Shown: in pieces, positions 26,513 to 33,429 of the stretch
Numbering within the stretch: the first letter of the stretch is position 1
How the letters are laid out: every line of letters begins with the position of its first letter
Program-made: the position numbers and the translations under genes
Assembly (NCBI RefSeq): GCF_008709575.1
Contig: NZ_VYIK01000033.1
Location: forward strand, 365 to 34,143
Length of the DNA: 33,779 nt
DNA from: Mycobacterium sp.
Lineage (GTDB): Bacteria; Actinomycetota; Actinomycetes; Mycobacteriales; Mycobacteriaceae
Direction: 5' to 3'
Notes under the pieces: generated by a model
What the model was told of the DNA's origin: nothing
The model's database searches: none
What the model saw: only the letters and a program-made list of their open reading frames with translations

Positions 26513-26977
26513 CTACGACGCGCCCCGTTGCGGATCAGTTCTGGAGTTGGTCAAAAACACCAGGCAGGACTTGCCGATCTGGATCTCGTCGCCGTGGGTC
26601 AGCACCGCGGACTCCACTGACTTGCGGTTGACATAGGTGCCGTTGAGACTGCTGGTGTCAACCACCCGGTAGTCGCCGTTTTCTGCCCGGAACTCCGCGT
26701 GTCGCCGACTGACGGTGATGTCGTCGAGATAGATGTCGCTGTCGGGGTGACGGCCGGCGGTTGTGACGGCCTTGTCGAGGCGGAATCGCGATCCGGCGTT
26801 GGGTCCGCGTTTGACGACGAGCACAGCCGAGACCCCGGGCGGCGGGTCAGCTCCCCAGTCATCGGATTCGACGGCGGCCGACGTGTCGGTTTTGCCGAGC
26901 AACTCGAGCGACGACAACGCGGCAGTCGTGTTCGCCGTGCCTGCTCGCGTCGCCTGGTCGTCTTTCTGGTGGTTCAC
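26513..26977 (-). CDS. FHA-domain protein, GarA paralogue
   Basis: A 154-residue protein whose C-terminal two thirds closely follow GarA (Rv1827): VLVVKRGPNAGSRF, AGRHPDSDIYLDDITVSRRHAEF, SLNGTYVNRKSVESAVLTHGDEIQIGK. Phosphothreonine-binding residues Arg76, Ser90, His93, Asn112 and Asn117 are present. GarA controls 2-oxoglutarate metabolism and is switched off when PknB/PknG phosphorylate the ETTSVF motif, making the FHA domain bind its own tail. Here the matching place reads ANTTAALSS: the two Thr remain, the acidic residue and hydrophobic anchor do not. So this copy may be regulated differently or be constitutively active. Start is GTG. GarA itself is expected elsewhere in the genome. Confidence 0.85.
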   Translation of the reverse strand: MNHQKDDQATRAGTANTTAALSSLELLGKTDTSAAVESDDWGADPPPGVSAVLVVKRGPNAGSRFRLDKAVTTAGRHPDSDIYLDDITVSRRHAEFRAENGDYRVVDTSSLNGTYVNRKSVESAVLTHGDEIQIGKSCLVFLTNSRTDPQRGAS

Positions 26978-27000
26978 TGTGTGGTCCTATCGGCAGTCAT

Positions 27001-27022
27001 CAGCTGTAGGGCAGCTGTAGAG
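27001..27022. repeat. Two 11-base tandem repeats upstream of the FHA gene
   Basis: CAGCTGTAGGG and CAGCTGTAGAG lie in direct succession within the 81-base gap between the FHA gene and the Rv2004c-like gene. They could influence the FHA promoter; no factor is suggested by the sequence. Confidence 0.45.
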
Positions 27023-27058
27023 CAATTGTGACAGGCCCGCAGTGGCGAAGGTGGCGGG

Positions 27059-28540
27059 CTACGCCTGCACCGCTCGCCGCCACAGATCCGCGGCGGCGCG
27101 TGCCGATTCCGACGGCGACCGGCTGGTGTCGATCGGATGCGCCTGGGACCAGTCACCGTAGTCGGCCAGAGCGCGGGCGATCCCCGGGGTCGCATCGGAG
27201 ACGTGGCCTGCGGGTCTGGCCGCGACACGTCGTGCGGCGGCGTGCGCCGCGGTCTCGCAGCGCAATTCCAGACCGAAGGCATGCGTTCGAGAGGCCAGTT
27301 CACGCACCTGCTTGCGGCGTCGGGGATCCCGCCAGGTGCCGTCGAGGATGACCGACTCGCCGCTGGCCAGATGCAGGTGCGCGCGTCGCAGCACCTCGTC
27401 ATAAACGGCGGCGACCTTGTCAGCGGAGTACAGACCGGCATCGAGCACACCCGGCGCGCCACCGATGGTGCCGCTGGCCAGCATGTCTTTGCGCACTTCG
27501 TCGGTGGAAATCACGGATGCCCCCACCAGGTCGGCCAGCCCGCGCGCCAGCGTGCTCTTACCGGTGCCCGGGCCGCCGCCGACCATGGCCACCCGCACCG
27601 AGCAGCTACGCAGGTGCTCGAGCGCGATGTCCAGGTGCCGCGATGCATCCTCGACGGCGTCGCGATGCCCCTGGGTGAACCGTACGCAGTCCACCTTCGC
27701 CCTGACCAGCGCGCGGTAGGCGATATAGAAATCTTTCAGCGACCGCGGTGCCGGATCAGCGGCCAGCTTGCTGTAGTGCTCCAGGAAAAAATCGGCGAGA
27801 TCTTTGCGCCCCAGAAACTCCAAATCCATCGCCAGAAAAGCGACATCGTCGATCGTGTCGACGTAGCGAAGCTGATCGTCGAACTCCAGACAGTCCAATA
27901 TCTCGGGGCCCTGCGGCAGACAGAAAATGTCGTCGGCGAGCAGGTCGCCGTGTCCGTCGACAACCCGGCCGTCGGCAATGCGTCCGCTGAACAGCACCGC
28001 GCGACCGGAGATGAACTGCACCGCAAGGCGTTCGACCGTATCGAGGCGCCGGTGATCGACGACGGTGCCGGGATAGTGCCGCAGTTCGGCGATGTTGGCC
28101 TGCCACCGCGCTTTGACCGCGCGAACCTTGCCCTGCGACGCCACCGATCGGCTACGGGCGGCGCTGTCGTGGAACCGGGCCAGCACGTCGGCGATGGCCA
28201 GCAAGGCATCGGTGACCGGCCGGCGATCGCGTACGAGGGTGGCCAGCCGGGAGGAGTCCGGGTGGCGCCGCATGACCAGCACCGGCTCCGCGGCATCATT
28301 CCAGGGCATGCTCAGCTGAGCGACACCCAGATAGCTGGCGGGGGCCAACCGCCGGTTGAGCTCCAGCTCGCGCCCGAGAGCCTGCGCACGGCGTCGGGGT
28401 GTGCGGAAATCCAGGAAGTCGGTCTTGATCGGTTTTTTGCCCTTGTAAGCCAACTGGTCGACGAGAACGACGATTCCGGTGTGGGTCTCATGCACCTGGG
28501 CATACGGTTCGGCGGCTGCCCGGCTCTCGGTTGGCCCCAT
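27059..28540 (-). CDS. Rv2004c-like two-domain kinase (APH-like plus P-loop domain)
   Basis: A 493-residue homologue of the DosR-regulon protein Rv2004c. The N-terminal part (about 1-310) resembles aminoglycoside phosphotransferases, with the HGDLLADDIF catalytic-loop segment near 197 and a later CLEFDDQLRYVDTIDDVAFLAMDLEF stretch in the place of the metal-binding loop. The C-terminal part is a P-loop NTPase with Walker A GGGPGTGKST at about 321-330. Substrate unknown. ATG 28540 is preferred over GTG 28546 because GGGAG lies ten bases before it. It is divergent from an Acg-family nitroreductase, with a good DosR-like box between them. Confidence 0.87.
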   Translation of the reverse strand: MGPTESRAAAEPYAQVHETHTGIVVLVDQLAYKGKKPIKTDFLDFRTPRRRAQALGRELELNRRLAPASYLGVAQLSMPWNDAAEPVLVMRRHPDSSRLATLVRDRRPVTDALLAIADVLARFHDSAARSRSVASQGKVRAVKARWQANIAELRHYPGTVVDHRRLDTVERLAVQFISGRAVLFSGRIADGRVVDGHGDLLADDIFCLPQGPEILDCLEFDDQLRYVDTIDDVAFLAMDLEFLGRKDLADFFLEHYSKLAADPAPRSLKDFYIAYRALVRAKVDCVRFTQGHRDAVEDASRHLDIALEHLRSCSVRVAMVGGGPGTGKSTLARGLADLVGASVISTDEVRKDMLASGTIGGAPGVLDAGLYSADKVAAVYDEVLRRAHLHLASGESVILDGTWRDPRRRKQVRELASRTHAFGLELRCETAAHAAARRVAARPAGHVSDATPGIARALADYGDWSQAHPIDTSRSPSESARAAADLWRRAVQA

Positions 28541-28560
28541 GAGCACATTCTCCCGCGCCG

Positions 28561-28574
28561 GGGACCAAGGACCC
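28561..28574. promoter_or_regulatory. DosR-like box between the Rv2004c-like gene and the third nitroreductase
   Basis: GGGACCAAGGACCC matches 11 of 14 core positions with both outer half-sites intact. It is 56 bases before the nitroreductase ATG and 20 bases before the Rv2004c-like ATG, so it may serve both directions. Confidence 0.65.
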
Positions 28575-28630
28575 TGGCGCGGGTCGGCTGGGGCCGTATG
28601 GTCGACAATTGGAGAAGGGCGGTTTCGGAT

Positions 28631-29614
28631 ATGCCGAAAACAGCAGTGCCCAGCCAGGTGATCGCGCGGGCGGTGGAAGTGGCGTGCCGTGCCCCGTCAC
28701 TGCACAACAGCCAACCGTGGCGATGGGTGGCCACCGCCACTGCGGTCGACTTGTTCGCCGATCCACGACGGGTACTGCGGTCGACCGACAGTACCGGCCG
28801 CGAGGCGCTGATCAGCTGCGGCGCGGTGCTCGACCACTTCCGCGTCGCGATGGCCGCCACCGGCTGGAACACCGACGTCGACGAGTTCCCCGACCCGGAC
28901 GAGCCCGAGCACCTGGCGTCGATCGACTTCACCCCGCTCGATTGCGTCACCCGGGCCTGGCGCGATCGCGCCGATGCGATACTGCGGCGCCGCAGCGACC
29001 GGTTGCCGTTCGCCGCGCCGCCGCACTGGGAGGCGTTCGAGGACGTGCTGCGCAGCTCGATCGACGCGGATCTGGCCTCGCTCGACGTGTTGTCCGACGA
29101 GGCGCGTCCGCAGCTGGCCGAAGCCTCACAGCTCACCGCGGCGCTGCGCCGCCACGACGACTTGTACCACCAGGAACTGCAGTGGTGGACAGCGCCGTTC
29201 CGGGACTCGGAAGGAATCCCGCCCAGCAGTTTGGTGTCACGGTCGGAAGCCGACCGAGTCGGGGTCGACCGGGGATTCCCGGTCAGCGGCTACGGCGACA
29301 GGCGCGCCGCGACCGGGCGAGACCGGGCGAAGATTCTGGTCCTGTCCACGCCCGAGGACACCAGGGTGGACGCTTTCCACGCCGGGCAGGTGGTGTCCGG
29401 GGTGCTGCTAGAATGCACGATGGCCGGGCTGGCCACTTGTCCGTTGACGCATATCACCGAGCTGGCGGCCAGCCGCGACATCATCGCAGACCTGATCGGG
29501 CGAAAGATCATGCCGCAAATTTTGATTCGGGTCGGCATCGCGCCGGATGTCGAGGAGGTTCCGCCGCCGACGCCACGGCGGCCGTTGTCCGAGGTTTTGG
29601 AGATTCGTCGCTGA
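28631..29614 (+). CDS. Acg-family nitroreductase (third copy)
   Basis: A 327-residue Acg-family protein, close to the copy at 12978-13961 and to Rv2032: CRAPSLHNSQPWRW, SCGAVLDHFRVAMAATGWNTDVDEFPDPDEPEHLASIDFTPLD at residues 58-100, GIPPSSLVSRSEADRVGVDRGFPV, LLECTMAGLATCPLTHITEL, and the end block MPQILIRVGIAPDVEEVPPPTPRRPLSEVL. ATG 28631 follows GGAGAAGGG; an in-frame ATG at 28598 would add 11 residues. The open frame reaches much further upstream, but there it only mirrors the Rv2004c-like gene. It has a good DosR-like box. Enzymatic activity is unproven for the family. Confidence 0.9.
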   Translation: MPKTAVPSQVIARAVEVACRAPSLHNSQPWRWVATATAVDLFADPRRVLRSTDSTGREALISCGAVLDHFRVAMAATGWNTDVDEFPDPDEPEHLASIDFTPLDCVTRAWRDRADAILRRRSDRLPFAAPPHWEAFEDVLRSSIDADLASLDVLSDEARPQLAEASQLTAALRRHDDLYHQELQWWTAPFRDSEGIPPSSLVSRSEADRVGVDRGFPVSGYGDRRAATGRDRAKILVLSTPEDTRVDAFHAGQVVSGVLLECTMAGLATCPLTHITELAASRDIIADLIGRKIMPQILIRVGIAPDVEEVPPPTPRRPLSEVLEIRR

Positions 29615-29675
29615 TCGCCCTTTAGGTAGGCCGCGAAGAGACCTTTGATGACACGCGAGAGCTGAAGGGTCGAAA

Positions 29676-30236
29676 ATGCCTGACAAATCGTCGGATGTCT
29701 CGACACGGGTCGGCATCGCACGGGTCGCCCGCTCGATCGTCGGCTGCACGGGTTTTCTGGTCCGGGGTCGTCTTCATCAGCCCTCCCGGCACGTCGGCGG
29801 GGCACTCTGGTTTGCCGACGGCACCCGGGCGCGGATCTTTCGCGAGACCGTGGTCGACCGGCAGCGCCCCAGGACCCCGGCGGTGTTGGTGGTCGAATTC
29901 CGGTTGCGTGTCGCGCGCGAGCGAACCCACCGGGTGGTGCAGAGGCTCAGCGTTCTCGCTACGCCGCTGTTCGCCGGTTTTCCCGGATTCGTCTCCAAGC
30001 TGTGGCTCACCGATGACAAGAGCCGGGTGTACCGGGAGATCTACGAGTTCGACGGTGCTGCACAGGCCGAGTCCTATGCGGAAACACTGCGTTGGATTCT
30101 CCGGCGGGTAGTCGTGGCGGGCACGTTCGAGTGCCATGTCGTCACCGGCGAGTGCTGGGCCGGGTTGGTAGCCCAGGCCGAGTGCCTGGCGGCTGACGCA
30201 CCGCCGGATATGACGGCCGCATGGCGTCCTACGTAA
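29676..30236 (+). CDS. Hypothetical protein with a possible dimeric alpha-beta barrel C-terminus
   Basis: I do not recognise this 186-residue protein. The C-terminal half, FAGFPGFVSKLWLTDDKSRVYREIYEFDGAAQAESYAETL, resembles the PGFVSKxW...GGIYxF...AEAY pattern of YdhR-like alpha-beta barrel (monooxygenase-fold) proteins. The N-terminal half (STRVGIARVARSIVGCTGFLVRGRL) is basic and not familiar. A short AGGG ribosome-binding site precedes the ATG. It follows the third nitroreductase by 61 bases on the same strand and may be cotranscribed. Its stop codon lies inside the first unit of a 14-base triple repeat. Confidence 0.7.
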   Translation: MPDKSSDVSTRVGIARVARSIVGCTGFLVRGRLHQPSRHVGGALWFADGTRARIFRETVVDRQRPRTPAVLVVEFRLRVARERTHRVVQRLSVLATPLFAGFPGFVSKLWLTDDKSRVYREIYEFDGAAQAESYAETLRWILRRVVVAGTFECHVVTGECWAGLVAQAECLAADAPPDMTAAWRPT

Positions 30237-30272
30237 CGGTCGGCACGTAACGGTCGGCACGTAACGGTCGGC
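30231..30272. repeat. 14-base tandem repeat, three perfect copies
   Basis: ACGTAACGGTCGGC is present three times head to tail. The first copy supplies the TAA stop codon of the hypothetical gene at 29676-30236; the last ends 18 bases before the DUF1918 start codon, just ahead of its ribosome-binding site. Perfect identity suggests recent expansion by slippage. Confidence 0.9.
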
Positions 30273-30290
30273 ACCGAGAAAGGAGTGGCT

Positions 30291-30515
30291 ATGAAGGCTC
30301 AGGTTGGCGACTGGCTGGTGATCAAGGGCACCACGGTTGATCGGTCTGACGAGCGCGGTCTGATCACCGAGGTGCGCTCGGCGGACGGGTCGCCCCCCTA
30401 CGTGGTGCGGTGGCTGACGACCGGCCATGAGACGACGGTGTATCCCGGTCCGGACGCGATCGTCGTCACGGCTGCGGAGCAGGAGGCCCTCGAGCACAAG
30501 ACACCGAGCGGTTAA
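30291..30515 (+). CDS. DUF1918 protein
   Basis: A 74-residue protein, MKAQVGDWLVIKGTTVDRSDERGLI followed by EV, then PPYVVRWLTTGHETTVYPGPDAIVV. This is the complete DUF1918 domain, a small beta-barrel family of actinobacteria without known function that often sits among stress genes. ATG 30291 is preferred to GTG 30285 because AAAGGAG ends just at 30285, five bases ahead of the ATG. It is 54 bases after the preceding gene, with the triple repeat between them. Confidence 0.88.
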   Translation: MKAQVGDWLVIKGTTVDRSDERGLITEVRSADGSPPYVVRWLTTGHETTVYPGPDAIVVTAAEQEALEHKTPSG

Positions 30516-30524
30516 GCGCGCCGC

Positions 30525-30538
30525 GGGACCAAAGACCA
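30525..30538. promoter_or_regulatory. DosR-like sequence in a convergent gap
   Basis: GGGACCAAAGACCA matches 11 of 14 core positions, as well as several promoter boxes here, but it lies between two convergent genes where no promoter is expected. Either a chance match or a site for an antisense or internal transcript. Confidence 0.2.
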
Positions 30539-30552
30539 GCCGGCACCCGGGG

Positions 30553-31701
30553 CTAGCGACCCTCAGGGGCCGCTGCCTGGGGCCGGGCGAGCCGGTACAC
30601 GTCGATGAGGCGGCTGAGATCGTGGGCGGTGACAATGCCTGTCACCCGGCCGCCGTCGATGACCAGTGCACGCTTGCCAGTGTTGGTCGCCAGCCGTTCC
30701 AGCAGCGCGGTGACCGGCTCGTCCGGCGTCGCCGTCGTGACCCGATCCAACGGCACGGCAATGTCGTCGACCAGCGTGCTGGCACGCCGGTCCGAAGGGA
30801 CCTCGCGCAGCTGGGCCAAGGTGATCAACCCTGAAATCGATCCGTCGCGTGCCTCCACCGGGTACGCCGAATGCCGGTCTCCGAGCAGATAACGATCGAT
30901 GAACTCCGCGACGGTTATCCAGCCGGGTGCTGTGCGCGGGTGGGCGGTCATCGCGTCGGCCACCCGGACGCCGGTGAGCGCACGCCGGGACAACACCTGG
31001 TCCTCGGTGCTCCGCGCGGCCGTGAAGATGAACCAGCCGATGAACGCTAACCACACTCCGGGAACCAGCGCTCCGAAAAGGAATTCCATCAGCCCCAAGC
31101 CGATCAGGATCGTGGCGAGCATGCGCCCGGCCCGGGCCGCGCCCACCGAAGCGGTGAGCGCATCGCCGTGCCGGCGCCACAGCCAGGCCCGCAGCACCTG
31201 GCCGCCGTCCAGCGGGGCGCCCGGCAGCAGATTGAACAACCCCAGCAGTAAGTTGATGCCGGCCAGCCACCACAACACACCGGACACAATGTGTGCCGGG
31301 GTCAGCACATCCAATACCCAAGCGCCGCCGGCAAATCCGCCGGCAAGCGCCAAGCTCGTCGCCGGTCCCGCTATCGCGATCCGAAAGGCCGTCTGCGGTG
31401 TCTTGGCCTCGCCGCCCAGATGCGTGACACCGCCGAAGAGCCAGAGCGTCACATCCAATACCCGCACGCCGGTGCGCCGGGCCACGAGTGCATGGGCGAG
31501 TTCGTGGGCCAACAACGACGCGAGCAACACCAGCGCACCACACGCCCCGGCTACCCAGTAGGCCGTCGCCGAATAACCGGGCACGGTGTCGGGAAGAGTC
31601 GAAGCCAAGCTCCACGTGAACAGCCAAAGAATGACGAGCACACTCCAGTTGAGGCCCACCGGGAACCCGGCGATCCGCCCCAGGGGGATGTCACCACCCA
31701 C
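30553..31701 (-). CDS. Site-2 protease-family zinc metalloprotease with CBS domains (Rv2625c-like)
   Basis: An integral membrane intramembrane-protease homologue of 382 residues, similar throughout to the DosR-regulon protein Rv2625c. Zinc motif HELAH is at 66-70 and the third ligand Asp165 in [11 protein letters not shown], each in a hydrophobic segment. The C-terminal part (from about 240) holds two CBS repeats ([14 protein letters not shown] and [19 protein letters not shown]) likely to bind nucleotides. I chose GTG 31701 because GGAGG is six bases ahead and the N-terminus [12 protein letters not shown] then matches Rv2625c; the frame can be extended to 31764. The substrate is unknown. Confidence 0.88.
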   Translation of the reverse strand: MGGDIPLGRIAGFPVGLNWSVLVILWLFTWSLASTLPDTVPGYSATAYWVAGACGALVLLASLLAHELAHALVARRTGVRVLDVTLWLFGGVTHLGGEAKTPQTAFRIAIAGPATSLALAGGFAGGAWVLDVLTPAHIVSGVLWWLAGINLLLGLFNLLPGAPLDGGQVLRAWLWRRHGDALTASVGAARAGRMLATILIGLGLMEFLFGALVPGVWLAFIGWFIFTAARSTEDQVLSRRALTGVRVADAMTAHPRTAPGWITVAEFIDRYLLGDRHSAYPVEARDGSISGLITLAQLREVPSDRRASTLVDDIAVPLDRVTTATPDEPVTALLERLATNTGKRALVIDGGRVTGIVTAHDLSRLIDVYRLARPQAAAPEGR

Positions 31702-31776
31702 GCTGAACCTCCACACAATCGGGGTCGCGCCGCACGCAGAATTACCGCACAACGCTACCCGCATGGCCCAGCCTTA

Positions 31777-31789
31777 GGACTCCCAGTCC
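31777..31789. promoter_or_regulatory. DosR-like palindrome with a three-base spacer
   Basis: GGACT-CCC-AGTCC is a perfect inverted repeat of DosR half-sites, but with three central bases where the canonical box has two. It lies 76 bases upstream of the Rv2625c-like start, in the 163-base gap that follows the stress-protein gene. Confidence 0.4.
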
Positions 31790-31864
31790 AGGACACATGA
31801 TCGGACTGCACAGACTAGAACCAGAGGGCAGTGGCCCCGGACTCACGGGCACGGGCCCCGGCCC

Positions 31865-32755
31865 TCAGCGCGGACGGGCCACGATCACCGGCGCGCGAGC
31901 GACCTGGGCTATTGCGGTACTCACCGAGCCGAGAAGCAGCCCGGAAAAGCCGCCGCGACCCCGGCTGCCGACGACTACCAGTTGGGAGGAGTCGGCTTCG
32001 TCGAGCAGATGGCGGGCCGGGTGGTCTCGAACCAGCCGGCGACGCACGACGACCTCGGGGTAACGCTCCTGCCAACCCGCGAGGCGTTCCGCCAGGGCTT
32101 GTTCCGCCCGTATTTTCCGGGCCGACCATTCCATGCTGGGAATGCCGGATGCGTCTGCATCAGTCCAGGCGTGCAGCGCGACCAGCTCGACACCCCGCCA
32201 GGACGCCTCGCCGAAAGCGATCTCGGTGGCCAACTCTGAGGCCGGCGAGCCGTCGATGCCGAGCACCACCGGCAGCTGCGAGGGTTGCAGCACGAACGGA
32301 GCTTCGTCGTGGATCACCGCCACGGGACAGCTGGCATGATGAATGAGCCCACTGCTGACCGAGCCCAGCAGGAGACGTCGGAGCATGCTCTGCCCCCGGC
32401 ATCCCACCACCATCATCTGCGCGTTCCTGGACAGGTCGACCAGTGCCGGGACAGTCGCGGCCATTACTATTTCGGTGTCGACTTCGGGCGTGAACCCGGT
32501 GGCCTCGGCAATGAGTCCGACGGCGTCCGCGATGATGTTTTCGGCCGCGATTTTGCGGAATTCGCCGGTTTCGACGAGCGCCGCTTGCCCGTCCAGCGGC
32601 GGGGCAGCCCACAGTGATGCGTCGATGACGTGGACCAGGCTGAGCGGGATACCGCGCATGTGCGCCTCACGCGCGGCCCAGCGTACGGCCATCCGTGACG
32701 ATGATGACCCGTCAGCGCCAACGACGATTCCCAGATGCGTCGTGCGAGGGGGCAT
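31865..32755 (-). CDS. Universal stress protein, two UspA domains (Rv2005c/Rv2623 type)
   Basis: A 296-residue tandem UspA protein similar along its length to Rv2005c and its paralogues. Both domains keep the ATP-binding pattern: VVGADGSSSS with GCRGQSMLRRLLLGSVS in the first, and LGIDGSPASELA with GSRGRGGFSGLLLGSVS in the second. Related proteins bind ATP and slow growth. It differs from the devR-linked stress protein, whose second domain is degenerate. It is divergent from hspX, and the 211-base space between them carries two DosR-like boxes, one at equal distance from each gene. Confidence 0.92.
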   Translation of the reverse strand: MPPRTTHLGIVVGADGSSSSRMAVRWAAREAHMRGIPLSLVHVIDASLWAAPPLDGQAALVETGEFRKIAAENIIADAVGLIAEATGFTPEVDTEIVMAATVPALVDLSRNAQMMVVGCRGQSMLRRLLLGSVSSGLIHHASCPVAVIHDEAPFVLQPSQLPVVLGIDGSPASELATEIAFGEASWRGVELVALHAWTDADASGIPSMEWSARKIRAEQALAERLAGWQERYPEVVVRRRLVRDHPARHLLDEADSSQLVVVGSRGRGGFSGLLLGSVSTAIAQVARAPVIVARPR

Positions 32756-32821
32756 TCCTGCTTTCCCTGTTCGTTGCTCGACCTTTTAGCAGACCCTAGG
32801 TGCCGGGTCACGACGACACAG

Positions 32822-32835
32822 GAGCCATTAGTCCT
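32822..32835. promoter_or_regulatory. DosR-like box, stress-protein side
   Basis: GAGCCATTAGTCCT matches 10 of 14 core positions, with a perfect TTAGTCC half. It is 67 bases upstream of the universal stress protein start. Confidence 0.5.
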
Positions 32836-32883
32836 CTGCGGGGGATCCGACCGACACGGATTCCCCGGACGACCCGGCAATCC

Positions 32884-32897
32884 GGGACTTCGGTCCC
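32884..32897. promoter_or_regulatory. DosR box of hspX
   Basis: GGGACTTCGGTCCC matches 12 of 14 core positions and is nearly a perfect palindrome. It ends 69 bases before the hspX start. hspX is the classic DosR target. Confidence 0.85.
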
Positions 32898-32966
32898 TAC
32901 CGCCGAAGTCGGTCGGATGGTCGAATCGTTATCGGAACCGATTTGACCCTCGACGAGGAGACGACT

Positions 32967-33398
32967 ATGAGCTCCCTTCCTGTGCACCGTCAGCCACGTT
33001 CGCTCTTCCCGGAGTTCTCCGAGTTGTTCGACGCGTTCCCGGCGTTCGCCGGCCTGCGGCCGGTCTTTGATACCCGCCTGATGCGACTCGAGGACGAGAT
33101 GAAGAACGGGCGTTACGAGGTCCGCGCCGAGATCCCCGGTGTCGACCCGACCAAAGACATCGACATCACCGTGGGTGACGGTCAGTTGACCATCAAGGCC
33201 GAGCGCAGCGAGAAGAAGGATTTCGACGGCCGCTCGGAGTTCTCCTACGGTTCGTTCGTCCGCACCGTCTCGCTACCCAGCGGCGCCGACGAAAACGATG
33301 TCAAGGCGACCTACGACAAAGGCATCCTGACGGTCTCGATGGCAGTCAACGAGGCCAAGACAGCCGAAAAGCACGTACCGATCGCCTCGATGAACTGA
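32967..33398 (+). CDS. hspX: Alpha-crystallin small heat shock protein HspX (16-kDa antigen)
   Basis: An ATP-independent chaperone of 143 residues, one shorter than Rv2031c and very similar to it throughout. The N-terminus ([23 protein letters not shown]), the alpha-crystallin domain ([39 protein letters not shown]) and the end ([25 protein letters not shown]) all align. ATG 32967 follows GAGGAG; the upstream GTG-type starts in frame are not supported. It is divergent from a universal stress protein and 31 bases ahead of an Rv2030c-like gene, the same neighbour as in M. tuberculosis. Confidence 0.96.
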   Translation: MSSLPVHRQPRSLFPEFSELFDAFPAFAGLRPVFDTRLMRLEDEMKNGRYEVRAEIPGVDPTKDIDITVGDGQLTIKAERSEKKDFDGRSEFSYGSFVRTVSLPSGADENDVKATYDKGILTVSMAVNEAKTAEKHVPIASMN

Positions 33399-33429
33399 TT
33401 GGCAAGCGGGCCCGCGGCAGGAACAAGGC

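Noticed and set aside
27137..28630. Forward extension of the third nitroreductase by about 500 codons
   Set aside because: It is antisense to the Rv2004c-like gene and has no recognisable domain; the nitroreductase signature begins only after ATG 28631.
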